64,000 bases of DNA from Lamprobacter modestohalophilus. GTDB taxonomy: Bacteria > Pseudomonadota > Gammaproteobacteria > Chromatiales > Chromatiaceae. The stretch lies in assembly GCF_016583905.1 (NCBI RefSeq), contig NZ_NRRY01000018.1, positions 1 to 64,000 on the forward strand, read 5' to 3'. Within the stretch, counting starts at the first letter, position 1, and the number at the start of each line of letters is the position of its first letter. The notes beneath the pieces are model-generated. The model ran no database searches. It saw nothing but the letters and a program-made list of their open reading frames with translations, and was not told where the DNA came from. Positions 35,240-44,381 of the stretch are shown here, piece after piece. The translations under genes were made by a program, and so were the position numbers.

Positions 35240-36346
35240 TCAGGCAGCCTTCGGCCGTTTCCAGGTGTAGACCGCGGTCACCGCATAGTTCCAGACCGCA
35301 CCGACCAAGATGCCGGCGAGCGCCGACAGCACCCAAAGCGAGTGGGTTTGAAAGATCCAGCTCGCGATGCCGACGTTCGCCAAGGCCCCAACACTGCAAG
35401 CCGCGACAAACGAGAGCCAGCCGCGGAGCATGTCCCAGCCGCGCAACCGCATGTCACTGTAGGTGAAGAGGTTGTTGAGGAAGAAATTGGTCGTCATCGC
35501 GACCAACGCCGCCGCACTCTGGCCGACCAGGAAGCTGGTGCCGAGCCCTTTGAAGCTGAGCCAGAGCACCAGCATGTGCACAAACACGCCGCTGCCGCCG
35601 ATCAGCGAGAAGGCAATGAAGCGGGCCGGGATCATCGGACCGACCCACTTCTGGATCAACATCAGCAGGTACTCCCAGAGCACCGCCTCGTCCAGCTTGC
35701 TCTCGCCGGACTGCCGCGCGCGAAACTGGTAGGGCAGTTCGAGAAACCGCAGCGGCCGCGGATAGGTGGCGAACAGATCGAGCAGAATCTTGTAGCCAAC
35801 ACCGCTCAGTTCGCGCATGCATTCCTGAAGCACCTCGGCGCGGAGCATGAAGAAACCGCTCATGGGGTCCTTGAGGTCCGCCTTGATCAGATGTAGCCCG
35901 ATGCGGGTCGCCACCCGGCTCATAGATGCGCGCTGCGCATCCCAGTCACCCACCTCACCGCCGGCGACGTAGCGGCTACCGATGACCATATCCAGCGGCT
36001 CCTTGCGGAGTTTCTCCAACATCGTCGGCAGCAGCGACTCATCGTGCTGCAGATCAGCATCGATCACCGCGATGTAGGGTGCCGAGGTCGCAAGCATCCC
36101 CTCGATACAAGCCGACGAAAGGCCGCGCCGGCCGATGCGTTGAATCAACCGCACACGGGGATCTTGGCAGGCGATCGCACGCACGCGCGCCGCGGTTCCG
36201 TCTGGCGAATCGTCGTCGACGAAGATCAGCTCCCAGTTCAGCCCACGCAGCACCGACTGCAGACGATCGACCAGGACGGGAACATTCTCTACCTCGTTAA
36301 AGGTCGGAATCACAACGGCGACGATGGGGGTTTGGCAGTCAGTCAA
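35240..36346 (-). CDS. GT2 glycosyltransferase fused to GtrA-like membrane domain
   Basis: The first 230 residues are a family-2 polyprenyl-phosphate sugar transferase: VVIPTFNEVENVPVLVDRL, FVDDDSPDGTA and DADLQHDESLL, followed by FRARQSGESKL near the active site. The last 120 residues form a GtrA domain of four helices (MIPARFIAFSLIGGSGVFVH and VGALANVGIASWIF). This arrangement is typical of dolichol-phosphate-mannose-synthase-like enzymes that make and flip lipid-linked sugars for cell-surface glycosylation. It stands alone and no polysaccharide cluster is visible. Confidence 0.88.
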   Translation of the reverse strand: MTDCQTPIVAVVIPTFNEVENVPVLVDRLQSVLRGLNWELIFVDDDSPDGTAARVRAIACQDPRVRLIQRIGRRGLSSACIEGMLATSAPYIAVIDADLQHDESLLPTMLEKLRKEPLDMVIGSRYVAGGEVGDWDAQRASMSRVATRIGLHLIKADLKDPMSGFFMLRAEVLQECMRELSGVGYKILLDLFATYPRPLRFLELPYQFRARQSGESKLDEAVLWEYLLMLIQKWVGPMIPARFIAFSLIGGSGVFVHMLVLWLSFKGLGTSFLVGQSAAALVAMTTNFFLNNLFTYSDMRLRGWDMLRGWLSFVAACSVGALANVGIASWIFQTHSLWVLSALAGILVGAVWNYAVTAVYTWKRPKAA

Positions 36347-36675
36347 GGAGGTCAGGTCCGGCAGTTGTATCAGGGCAGGAGCCTCAGTCAGGGCCCCACT
36401 ATACCGGCTCGATACAGACCCCGTGTTGGGACAGTCTCAGTGTCAGCTTCAACCGCAGCGGCATCCACCGCGAGCAACAGCCCATAAAGTCGCCTTGCCA
36501 TGGACAAAAAAGAATCGCTGAGCGAAACCCTGTGAATTCTGCTAGTTTAACGACTCGCATACGCACTGAAAAAATTATAGCTTAAATAACAAAAGCTTGG
36601 GAATTCCTTAACGCTTGCCTGCCGCATCCGCGTTATTCGCAATGTCCCATTTCTGCATACTGAGGAGGCCAACGC
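36347..36675. other. Spacer between GT2 gene and sat
   Basis: No gene is supported here. Positions 36535-36600 are AT-rich, with several TATAAT-like stretches (for example attatagctt), which suits the sat promoter, but no single promoter can be fixed. The ribosome site of sat is the clear tgaggaggcc just before its ATG. Confidence 0.5.
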
Positions 36676-37863
36676 ATGATCAAGCCAATCGGTTCTGACG
36701 AGCTCCAACCGCGGTTCGTCTACGACGCCGAACGCCACCATCAGCTCGCCCACGAGGCAGAATCGCTGCCCTCTGTGATGATCAGCTCTCAGGCTGCCGG
36801 CAATGCCGTGATGATGGGTGCCGGCTACTTCAGCCCCCTCGAGGGCTTCATGAATCTGGCCGACGCGATCAGTGTGGCCGAGTCGATGAAGACCACTGAC
36901 GGCCGCTTCTTCCCGGTCCCTGTGCTCTGCCTCCTTGAGTCCGCGGACGCTATTCGAGGCGCCGAGCGGATTGCGCTGCGCGACCCGAACGTCGAGGGCA
37001 ACCCGGTGCTGGCGGTGATGGAGGTCAAGGCGATCGAGACCATCTCCGACGAGCAGATGGCACGGATGACGGAGAAGGTCTATCGAACCAACGACCCTGA
37101 GCATCCCGGGGTGAAGACCTTCCACAGCCAGGGGCGAACGGCGATCTCGGGGCCGATCCATGTCTTGAGCTTTTCCTACTTTCAAAACGACTTCCCGGAT
37201 ACCTTTCGCACAGCGGTCGAGATCCGTCACCAGATCCAGGAGCACGGCTGGAAGAAGACCGTTGCCTTCCAGACGCGCAATCCGATGCATCGCGCCCACG
37301 AAGAGTTGTGCAAGATGGCGATGGAGGCGGTTGACGGTGACGGCATCGTGATCCACATGCTACTTGGCCAGCTCAAGCCCGGCGACATCCCGGCTCCGGT
37401 GCGCGACGCCGCGATTCGCAAGATGGCCGAACTCTACTTCCCGCCAAACACCGTCATGATCACCGGCTACGGCTTCGACATGCTCTACGCGGGTCCGCGT
37501 GAGGCCGTGCTACATGCCTATTTCCGACAAAACATGGGCGCAACGCACTTTATCATCGGCCGCGATCACGCAGGGGTCGGGGATTACTACGGGGCCTTCG
37601 ATGCCCAGACCATCTTCGATGAGGAGGTGCCGGAGGGGGCGCTCGATATCGAGGTGTTCCGCGCCGATCACACCGCCTATTCGAAGAAGCTCAACCGAGT
37701 GGTGATGATGCGCGACGCCCCAGACCATACTAAGGAAGACTTCATCTTGTTGTCAGGGACGAAGGTCAGGGAGATGCTGGGTCGCGGTGAAGCACCGCCA
37801 CCCGAGTTCTCGCGGCCCGAAGTTGCGCAGATCTTGATGGACTATTACCAGTCGATCAGCTAG
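36676..37863 (+). CDS. sat: ATP sulfurylase, dissimilatory type
   Basis: The 395-residue protein has the nucleotide-binding motif FQTRNPMHRAHEELCK (QxRNPxHxxH), the GRDHAGVGDYYG motif and LSGTKVREMLG near the C-terminus. It is the homo-oligomeric Sat of sulfur bacteria and lacks an APS-kinase extension. In phototrophic sulfur oxidisers Sat works in reverse, turning APS and pyrophosphate into ATP and sulfate, after AprBA has oxidised sulfite. aprMBA lies 2 kb downstream, separated by two unrelated genes on the opposite strand. The ATG has a good ribosome site. Confidence 0.95.
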   Translation: MIKPIGSDELQPRFVYDAERHHQLAHEAESLPSVMISSQAAGNAVMMGAGYFSPLEGFMNLADAISVAESMKTTDGRFFPVPVLCLLESADAIRGAERIALRDPNVEGNPVLAVMEVKAIETISDEQMARMTEKVYRTNDPEHPGVKTFHSQGRTAISGPIHVLSFSYFQNDFPDTFRTAVEIRHQIQEHGWKKTVAFQTRNPMHRAHEELCKMAMEAVDGDGIVIHMLLGQLKPGDIPAPVRDAAIRKMAELYFPPNTVMITGYGFDMLYAGPREAVLHAYFRQNMGATHFIIGRDHAGVGDYYGAFDAQTIFDEEVPEGALDIEVFRADHTAYSKKLNRVVMMRDAPDHTKEDFILLSGTKVREMLGRGEAPPPEFSRPEVAQILMDYYQSIS

Positions 37864-37939
37864 ATCCGCTAACGTAATCCGCTAACGTCAACAGCTGGTC
37901 GCCACCCCGGACGATCAAGTGCTGACTTCAGGTTAAAGC

Positions 37940-37964
37940 GGCCGCCTTCGAATAGGAGGCGGCC
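37940..37964. terminator. Hairpin between convergent sat and hypothetical gene
   Basis: Stem ggccgcct/aggcggcc with a 9-nt loop lies between the sat stop and the stop of the convergent minus-strand gene at 37969. No T-run is present, so it may be a weak terminator or an mRNA 3' stabiliser. The short spacer before it has a 13-bp duplication (atccgctaacgt). Confidence 0.5.
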
Positions 37965-37968
37965 AGTG

Positions 37969-38856
37969 TCACAGATACAGGATGCCGTCCCTGCGGTCTA
38001 GAAGCGAAACCTGCTCCCCCGATGCACCTCGCAGCCGCGCTTCGGCGCGAATGGCATTGACGATCCTTTGATCCACGATCTCCGGGTAGAGCGGAAAGAA
38101 TCGCTCAACCTCTAAGGCATAGGGTCTTGCCGCGAGTTCGAGGCGCCGCCGTTCTTCGCACTGTAATCCATGCAACATCAACAGACGCGACGATTGCCTC
38201 ATCAGATAGCGCTGGCATAGCTGGTGCTGCTCCTCATCCACCCAGTCCTCTCTCAGCAAGAACACGGGAAACTGGTCGGGCTCACTCGATCGCCGCTGGA
38301 ACCAGCAAGCACGCGGCTTAGAGCCGGCCCTGGCGGCAACGAGACGCTCAACCCGGTAATTGACTGGCGCCTCGCCTCGAGCTTGCTCATCTTGAGTCTT
38401 GGCGATGGGCATGACCGCCGCTGGTAGCGCAGGCCACTCCGGCCGAGACGGAAACAACGCCATGTAATCGGCTTCTGTGCAAGAAAAGATCAGAGCCAAA
38501 GGGGACTCATCGTCAGCATCAAGCAGCCAATACTCATAGTGATCTGCCGATGGGAACGGCAAATGGGCTGTTGTCAGGAAAGCCGCAAGCTCGATGATCC
38601 GTTCATCGATGTTTTCATACAGCGAAGACGTTTGTCCCGCTATCGCCCCTAACTCATCGCTGCCGATACTGGCAACTCGCGTAAAGGCCCCCTTCGTTTT
38701 GAGCCCAGCCGCGCCCTCCCTGATTTTAGCGGCACGCAGAAAGTGAATCTCCCAACGTAATCCATCCATCGTGATCGCTCTGGCACGGTCAGACTCTGCG
38801 ATCTGAACCTGCCCGGAGTAAGGCGGGAGAAGTCGTTGGGAGAAGGCTTTCATCAT
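37969..38856 (-). CDS. Uncharacterised protein between sat and aprM
   Basis: The 295-residue soluble protein has no membrane segment or signal. Residues 20-150 show alternating strand and helix patterns (RAITMDGLRWEIHFLRA). The middle is acidic and the C-terminal part (VERFFPLYPEIVDQRIVNAI) is helical and basic, ending SLLDRRDGILYL. No known family is recognised. It lies 6 bp after the next gene's stop on the same strand, so the two form an operon. Position within the sulfur oxidation block hints at, but does not prove, a link. Confidence 0.6.
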   Translation of the reverse strand: MMKAFSQRLLPPYSGQVQIAESDRARAITMDGLRWEIHFLRAAKIREGAAGLKTKGAFTRVASIGSDELGAIAGQTSSLYENIDERIIELAAFLTTAHLPFPSADHYEYWLLDADDESPLALIFSCTEADYMALFPSRPEWPALPAAVMPIAKTQDEQARGEAPVNYRVERLVAARAGSKPRACWFQRRSSEPDQFPVFLLREDWVDEEQHQLCQRYLMRQSSRLLMLHGLQCEERRRLELAARPYALEVERFFPLYPEIVDQRIVNAIRAEARLRGASGEQVSLLDRRDGILYL

Positions 38857-38862
38857 CGCGAA

Positions 38863-39498
38863 TCACCAACCGCTAGGGTCATCAGATAACAAGATACCCA
38901 AATAAGGCGCATAGGTTAATACCGCGCCCTGAGCAACGCCTAGCGCCGAAAACGCATGCACGACGCGGTCGAGATGAGAGGCATTTTGCGGGTCCGCTCT
39001 AAGTGCTTCTAAAGCCGACATCAAAGAGCCAATCTCCGCACCATCAAGATACGTCGCCAGCATACGAATGGCACCATCGACCTTCTCGGCGTCGACCTCA
39101 TGCCTCGCCGTTGCAGCCTCATCGGCATTCGATACCTCGAAGTCTGGTGCTTCCTCATCAGGATTCCCAACAAGCGTCTGCAGGTTGACAGCCGGCTTCA
39201 GACCGGCAAAGGCGTTGTATTCATCCTTTGCTCTTTGTTTGAGGCTACTCACGAAATCATTGAACTGAGCGGTGTTGGGCCGTCCCGAATAGAGTGATAT
39301 GAGGGTTTCGCCATTCACGCGACTGGTGAACTCTAGACGAGACTTCTTGATCACAGGCTCGGGATTCAGCACCGTTAGCATCACCGTGAGCTTTTCCTCA
39401 CTCCAGGGTGACTTGATGCAAACCCTGACTTCGTCACCAACGATGTCCAGCTCTTGGGTGACCAGAAAAAGATGTTTTTGTATAAGTCGCGTTAGCAT
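38863..39498 (-). CDS. Uncharacterised protein, first gene of the sat-aprM pair
   Basis: I chose MLTRLIQKHLFLVTQELDIV (an aggatc precedes it) over a start 85 codons earlier, because the extra region is Arg/Ser-rich and lacks pattern. The 211-residue protein is soluble. Its N-terminal 95 residues are beta-rich (DEVRVCIKSPWSEEKLTVML). The C-terminal half is helical and acidic (VDGAIRMLATYLDGAEIGSL) and ends with a hydrophobic stretch. No family recognised. It diverges from aprM, sharing the 39499-39882 promoter region, and forms an operon with the next gene. Confidence 0.55.
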   Translation of the reverse strand: MLTRLIQKHLFLVTQELDIVGDEVRVCIKSPWSEEKLTVMLTVLNPEPVIKKSRLEFTSRVNGETLISLYSGRPNTAQFNDFVSSLKQRAKDEYNAFAGLKPAVNLQTLVGNPDEEAPDFEVSNADEAATARHEVDAEKVDGAIRMLATYLDGAEIGSLMSALEALRADPQNASHLDRVVHAFSALGVAQGAVLTYAPYLGILLSDDPSGW

Positions 39499-39882
39499 AG
39501 TGAACGATCCTGAGAGAATCTTAGCCAGACAGGAGCCGTATCCACCTGCTGACCGAGGGTCTATAAAAGACAGCATACCGGTAAGCCAGTCAGTCAGGCA
39601 TCTTCTTAACCTGTCAGCTCTGATCATGTACATATCAAAAGCGAACGCTCTTGATTCTGTTCCGCGACTGTGTCGCGCGACAGGAAGGCCATCCCGCCGA
39701 TGCTGTTCGGTCATTTTGCCACCCGAAGCCAGCGCCAGACAAATCCTAAGCACCTGTATATATTAGATTTTATCTCAACTCAGGAAGTTTTATATGACCC
39801 AAAAAAAGATTGACTTGTATGCCGATAGAGGATCATCCACGATGTCTCGTTCGGAAACCCGGAACAGAGGAAACCGACGTCG
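39499..39882. promoter_or_regulatory. Divergent regulatory region for aprMBA with a possible leader ORF
   Basis: This spacer separates a minus-strand operon from aprMBA. Around 39760-39830 it is AT-rich (ctgtatatattagatttt), which suits a promoter. A short frame from the ATG at 39794 (MTQKKIDLYADRGSSTMSRS...) runs 39 codons, has an aggaag ribosome site and ends at 39913, overlapping the aprM start in another frame. It could be a translated leader, but nothing proves expression. aprM has its own gagga site 10 bp ahead of its ATG. Confidence 0.4.
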
Positions 39883-40731
39883 ATGTTCACCACGAATCCC
39901 TTTGCTGAAGTAACCTTCATTCCGACTGCAATCATGCAGGGCTACATCATTCTGATGGTCCTGCTGGTCGCCGGCGGAACGGTCGTAGACATGGTGCTCA
40001 AGAAGAACGCCAAGTACTTTTTCGAGAACGCCCGCAAGGCGAAGACACAAGCTAAACGCAGCGTGAGCGGGGCCGAGAAAACATCTCTCGCCGTTCAAAC
40101 GCTGGCCAAAGAGGTTCTGACCTCTGGCGAATTTGCCAACCCCCAGCGCAGGCTCTCCCACCTGTTCACGATGTACGGGTTCATCCTGTTCATTGTGACC
40201 ACGGCGATCCTCATCTTTGGGTACCCGACTCCAGCCGATCAAGCACCGGCGATCTTGCCGCTGTTGTGGCATTTAGGCGCCCTGATGCTCTGTTTCGGCG
40301 GTTACTGGTTCTGGTTCCGTATCCGTGTCGACGTCTCCGCCGAAGGCAATCCTTGGTATCGGATCGTGCGGGCGGACATGTTCATTCTGTCCTTACTCGC
40401 GATGGCAACATTCGGGTTGATTTGGTCAGTCTTACAGGCTGGCGGCGCCGGTGGGCTTAGCACCTTCTTCTTCGTCTTGTTCATCGCCGCGACCACCTTC
40501 CTGTTCGGCACTGTGTACTGGTCCAAATTCGCGCACATGTTCTTCAAACCGGCTGCCGCGTACCAGAAGCGCGTGATCAAGGCAGATGGGTCAAGGGAAA
40601 ATTTACCTGAAATTCCCGAGCTTACTGACCCTGCGGTCAAAGAAATGTACCCGGATATTCCAGAGTACATGGGAGACAAACCGCCGTACATGGGACTTGG
40701 CATCAATCGGGAAGCGCCGAGTCACTACTGA
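39883..40731 (+). CDS. aprM: AprM, membrane anchor for APS reductase
   Basis: The 282-residue membrane protein has about five helices (GYIILMVLLVAGGTVVDMVL, MYGFILFIVTTAILIFGY and MFILSLLAMATFGLIWSVL) and a hydrophilic C-terminus ending EYMGDKPPYMGLGINREAPS. It begins the aprMBA order found in Chromatiaceae, where AprM replaces the QmoABC complex and is thought to pass electrons from AprBA to the quinone pool. Start 39883 has an agagga site. The next gene, aprB, follows after 39 bp. Confidence 0.93.
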   Translation: MFTTNPFAEVTFIPTAIMQGYIILMVLLVAGGTVVDMVLKKNAKYFFENARKAKTQAKRSVSGAEKTSLAVQTLAKEVLTSGEFANPQRRLSHLFTMYGFILFIVTTAILIFGYPTPADQAPAILPLLWHLGALMLCFGGYWFWFRIRVDVSAEGNPWYRIVRADMFILSLLAMATFGLIWSVLQAGGAGGLSTFFFVLFIAATTFLFGTVYWSKFAHMFFKPAAAYQKRVIKADGSRENLPEIPELTDPAVKEMYPDIPEYMGDKPPYMGLGINREAPSHY

Positions 40732-40770
40732 TCAGGCACTCGCCGACGAACAACCACTAGGGGTAATAGA

Positions 40771-41253
40771 ATGCCAACTTTTGTCTATATGACGCGTTGC
40801 GACGGCTGCGGAAACTGCGTCGACATCTGCCCGTCCGACATCATGCACATCGATAAGACAACGCGACGTGCTTACAATATCGAGCCGAACATGTGCTGGG
40901 AGTGTTACTCCTGTGTTAAGGCTTGCCCACATCAGGCGATTGACGTACGCGGCTATGCCGACTTTGCTCCACTTGGCCACTCCGTGCGAGTGCTTCGTGA
41001 TGAAGAAAAAGGTGTCATTGCTTGGCGAATCAAGTTCCGCAATGGCAAAAAGGACATGAATTTGCTGGCGCCGATCACAACCAAGCCTTGGGGCAAGCAT
41101 ATCCCCAAGCTCGCCGACGAGCCCGCGCCGAGCGACGATGTGCGTGACAGCCAGCTGCTATTCAATGAGCCAAAGTATATCCGCCTCGACGATGGTGGCT
41201 TGCATACGCTCAAGTCTAACGGCCTAAAAATGAAAGCAGGAGTGTACTACTGA
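40771..41253 (+). CDS. aprB: APS reductase beta subunit
   Basis: This 160-residue protein has two ferredoxin-type clusters in CDGCGNCVDICPSDIM and CWECYSCVKACPHQAID, then a C-terminal tail (SDDVRDSQLLFNEPKYIRLDDG) that wraps the alpha subunit in known structures. It carries electrons between the FAD of AprA and the acceptor. Its stop overlaps the aprA ATG by one base, which couples translation. Confidence 0.95.
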   Translation: MPTFVYMTRCDGCGNCVDICPSDIMHIDKTTRRAYNIEPNMCWECYSCVKACPHQAIDVRGYADFAPLGHSVRVLRDEEKGVIAWRIKFRNGKKDMNLLAPITTKPWGKHIPKLADEPAPSDDVRDSQLLFNEPKYIRLDDGGLHTLKSNGLKMKAGVYY

Positions 41254-43139
41254 TGGGTCACGAAACAATCGTTGAAGACGGCATTGACGTCCTGGTTGTT
41301 GGTGCGGGCCTGGGAGGCACAGGCGCGGCCTTTGAAGCCAGGTACTGGGGCAAAGACAAGAAGATCGTGATTGCCGAGAAGGCCAATATCGACCGCTCTG
41401 GCGCCGTCGCTCAGGGTCTCTATGCCATCAACTGCTACATGGGAACCCGGTTTGGAGAGAACAACCCGGAAGATCACGTGCGTTACGCGCGTATCGACCT
41501 GATGGGCATGGTTCGCGAAGATCTACTGTTTGATATGGCTCGCCACGTCGACTCGACGGTGCATCAGTTTGAAGAATGGGGCCTGCCCCTGATGCGCAAT
41601 CCGAAGACCGGCGCTTACCAGCGCGAGGGTCGCTGGCAGATCATGATTCACGGCGAATCCTACAAGCCGATCGTCGCCGAGGCGGCGAAGAAATCGGCCG
41701 ACAAGGTCTTCAATCGTATCTGCGTCACCCATCTGCTGATGGACGAAGCCCAGGAGAACCGGGTCGCCGGCGCCGTCGGTTTCAACGTCCGGACCGGCAA
41801 CTACCACGTCTTCAAGTCTAAGACCGTGATCGTTGGCGCAGGTGGCGCGTCGAACATCTTCAAGCCCCGCTCGGTCGGAGAAGGTGCCGGTCGCGTCTGG
41901 TACGCGCCTTGGTCATCGGGCTCCGCCTATGGGCTGCTGATCGAAGCCGGCGCCAAGATGACGCAGATGGAGAACCGGATCGTTCTGGCTCGCTTCAAGG
42001 ATGGTTACGGCCCAGTTGGCGCATACTTCCTGCATCTCAAGACCTATACCCAGAATGGCCTGGGCGAGGAGTACGAATCCAAGTGGTTCCCGGCGCTCCA
42101 GGAGATGGTTGGCAAGGAATACCTGGACGTCGAAGCGTCAAGCCTGACGCATCGGCCGATCCCAACCTGTCTGCGTAACCACGCGTTCATCAATGAGGTC
42201 AATGCCGGTCGCGGCCCGATCCACATGGTGACCATGGAGGCCTTCCAGGACCCGCATCTCGAAGAGATCGGTTGGCACAACTTCCTCGGTATGACGGTTG
42301 GTCAGGCGGTACTCTGGGCAGCAACAGACGTCGACCCGAAGTATGAGAACCCAGAGCTGACGACATCCGAGCCCTACGTTATGGGCTCTCATGCTACCGG
42401 TTGCGGTGCCTGGTGCTCCGGCCCTGAAGACGTATCGCCGGATGAGTACTTCTGGGGCTACAACCGGATGACGACAGTCGCCGGCCTGTTTGGGGCCGGT
42501 GACGCCGTCGGCGGCACGCCGCATGCCTTCTCTTCGGGCTCCTTCACGGAAGGCCGTCTCGCCGCCAAGGCTGCCTGCAAGTACATCGATGATGGCAAGG
42601 CAGAAGGCCTTCGGATCTCCGACGATCAGATCAATCGTCGCAAGCAGGAGATCTTCAAGCCGATGGAGCATTACAAGATCTATCGCAATGAGATCACCGC
42701 CGGTTCGGTCAATCCAAACTACATCAACCCGCGTCAGGGACTTGACCGCTTACAGAAGCTGATGGATGAGTACGCTGGTGGTGTCACGGTCAACTACATG
42801 ACCAACGAAAAGCTGCTCCATATCGGTCTGAAGAAGATCAAGCTGCTTGAAGAAGATCTCGATAAGATCGCGGCGGAAGATATCCATGAGTTGATGCGAG
42901 CATGGGAGTTGAAGCATCGTATGCGGACATCCGAGTCCGTGTTGCAGCACACGCTGTTCCGCAAGGAGACGCGTTGGCCCGGCTACTACTACCGCGGTGA
43001 CGCGATGAAGTTGGACGACGAGAACTGGCATGTGCTGACAGTCTCGCATCGTGATCCGAAGACTGGTGAGTACACCATGGAGAAGGCGCCTTGCTACCAC
43101 TTGGTGGACGAGGCTGAGCCGGAGGCCGTGGCCGCCTAA
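41253..43139 (+). CDS. aprA: APS reductase alpha (flavoprotein) subunit
   Basis: The 628-residue FAD protein starts IDVLVVGAGLGGTGAAFEAR. The typical AprA segments are present, including NYHVFKSKTVIVGAGGASNI, MTQMENRIVLARFKDGYGPV and the C-terminal ATGCGAWCSGPEDVSPDEYF. In this organism it would oxidise sulfite with AMP to APS in the cytoplasm, followed by Sat. Sequence and length agree with the Chromatiaceae lineage. A hairpin follows the stop. Confidence 0.96.
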   Translation: MGHETIVEDGIDVLVVGAGLGGTGAAFEARYWGKDKKIVIAEKANIDRSGAVAQGLYAINCYMGTRFGENNPEDHVRYARIDLMGMVREDLLFDMARHVDSTVHQFEEWGLPLMRNPKTGAYQREGRWQIMIHGESYKPIVAEAAKKSADKVFNRICVTHLLMDEAQENRVAGAVGFNVRTGNYHVFKSKTVIVGAGGASNIFKPRSVGEGAGRVWYAPWSSGSAYGLLIEAGAKMTQMENRIVLARFKDGYGPVGAYFLHLKTYTQNGLGEEYESKWFPALQEMVGKEYLDVEASSLTHRPIPTCLRNHAFINEVNAGRGPIHMVTMEAFQDPHLEEIGWHNFLGMTVGQAVLWAATDVDPKYENPELTTSEPYVMGSHATGCGAWCSGPEDVSPDEYFWGYNRMTTVAGLFGAGDAVGGTPHAFSSGSFTEGRLAAKAACKYIDDGKAEGLRISDDQINRRKQEIFKPMEHYKIYRNEITAGSVNPNYINPRQGLDRLQKLMDEYAGGVTVNYMTNEKLLHIGLKKIKLLEEDLDKIAAEDIHELMRAWELKHRMRTSESVLQHTLFRKETRWPGYYYRGDAMKLDDENWHVLTVSHRDPKTGEYTMEKAPCYHLVDEAEPEAVAA

Positions 43140-43170
43140 CCACTCAGCCGGACTCCGGCTGAGATGACCG

Positions 43171-43192
43171 CGCCCCCGAACTATCGGGGGCG
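43171..43192 (+). terminator. Hairpin after aprA
   Basis: A 9-bp perfect stem (cgcccccga/tcgggggcg) with a 4-nt loop lies 32 bp after aprA. It is preceded by a small hairpin cagccggactccggctg (43145-43161). No T-run follows, so it may mainly protect the 3' end, allowing some read-through to 43321. Confidence 0.6.
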
Positions 43193-43320
43193 ATACCTCT
43201 CATTGATCAATAAGATCAACGTTTGATTTGTTGGTCTTTTTTTTCGGGCGAGCAAACGCGCCCGCCGCAACAAGTAGATTCGGACCCGCTGCCGCGTCAT
43301 CTACTGATTGAGATTCGCCG

Positions 43321-43671
43321 ATGAACATCATTCAAAAAACAGACGATGAGTTGTTGGAGATCGCCATCCCGATGTGGGACGACCTCATTAAATACTCAAA
43401 TAAGGGGCAGTACGGAAAATTTATCCGCAACTTTTCCTACAATCTGTTGCTCGGACTGAACGAAGTTGAGGTTGGCAAGCAGTTCGCAAAGAGTGAGCTG
43501 ACCCGGAGCCTATCGCCCGACTACGATGTTCTTGGCTTTATTCGTCGCGGCGAACATGTCAGCTGTTTGTTCAGAGTCCGCAGTACCAAGAAAGAAGGCG
43601 AATGGCTCGGGCGCATGGTCCTGGGCTACGAGAAAGGCGAAGTCAAGATCTTTGCTGCATCTGTTTTTTAA
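43321..43671 (+). CDS. Small NTF2-like/unassigned protein after aprA
   Basis: The 116-residue protein (MNIIQKTDDELLEIAIPMWD...) has helix-then-sheet character: an N-terminal helical part (EIAIPMWDDLIKYSNKGQYG) followed by strands (VLGFIRRGEHVSCLFRVRST and GRMVLGYEKGEVKIFAASVF). This would fit a cystatin/NTF2-like fold but is not a confident match. It stops directly before the SlyD-like gene (stop and ATG adjacent) and 180 bp after aprA. Conserved association with apr genes is plausible but I cannot verify it. Confidence 0.6.
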   Translation: MNIIQKTDDELLEIAIPMWDDLIKYSNKGQYGKFIRNFSYNLLLGLNEVEVGKQFAKSELTRSLSPDYDVLGFIRRGEHVSCLFRVRSTKKEGEWLGRMVLGYEKGEVKIFAASVF

Positions 43672-44187
43672 ATGACTATGCCCGCGATTATTGAAGACAA
43701 CAAGTACGTCGAGCTGACATACAAGGTCCTCGACAAAAAAACGGGAAGCGTCTTAACCCTGGTCGAATTCCCTGTCGGCTATGTGCATGGCGCCAATGAG
43801 GTGTTGTCACCTGCCGTCACCGCCGAACTGGCGGGAAAATCGGTAGGCGACATCATTGAAGTGCCCATCGACTGCAACGAATTGTACGGCCCAAGAGACG
43901 AGTCCCTGGTCATTACTGACTATATAGAGAATGTGCCTGAGGAATACCGCGAGGTTGGCACGACCATCACCATGGAGAACGCCAAAGGTGAGACCAAGAG
44001 CTTCCTAGTGACTCGGAAAGACGACAAAACCTTAACCATCGATGGCAATAATCCATTGTGCGGTAGAGAAGTGATTTTTCGACTGGAAATCATCACAGTA
44101 CGGGATGCGACCGACGAGGAGATAGAAGCGGGCGGCAAGATCGATGAAGGCCCCGACCTGGAAGGAACCCTCCGCACACTCCACTGA
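43672..44187 (+). CDS. SlyD-like FKBP peptidyl-prolyl isomerase
   Basis: The 171-residue protein has the SlyD start (DNKYVELTYKVLDKKTGSVL), a chaperone-type flap (VGDIIEVPIDCNELYGPRDE) and the FKBP core VSPAV-like segment, ending with an acidic tail but without the His-rich metal tail of true SlyD. FKBPs of this type fold proteins and assist metalloenzyme assembly. Its coupled position after the 43321 gene and aprMBA suggests help with iron-sulfur or flavin proteins of the pathway. Confidence 0.8.
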   Translation: MTMPAIIEDNKYVELTYKVLDKKTGSVLTLVEFPVGYVHGANEVLSPAVTAELAGKSVGDIIEVPIDCNELYGPRDESLVITDYIENVPEEYREVGTTITMENAKGETKSFLVTRKDDKTLTIDGNNPLCGREVIFRLEIITVRDATDEEIEAGGKIDEGPDLEGTLRTLH

Positions 44188-44381
44188 CTCAAGCGTCTCG
44201 TCGTCTTCAGGGACAAGTCAGCTGAACCGCTAGGCACACCGCCACAAAGGCGCCAGACTCGACAGACCGCACGACCTTTTAGCCGGACGGGGCCGAATTC
44301 TCATTGAAGCGTCAGTCTTTCGGGAGGGGCTGACGTCAGCGATCCGATCCTCCCGTTATCACCCATGAATAGAGGAAGCTT

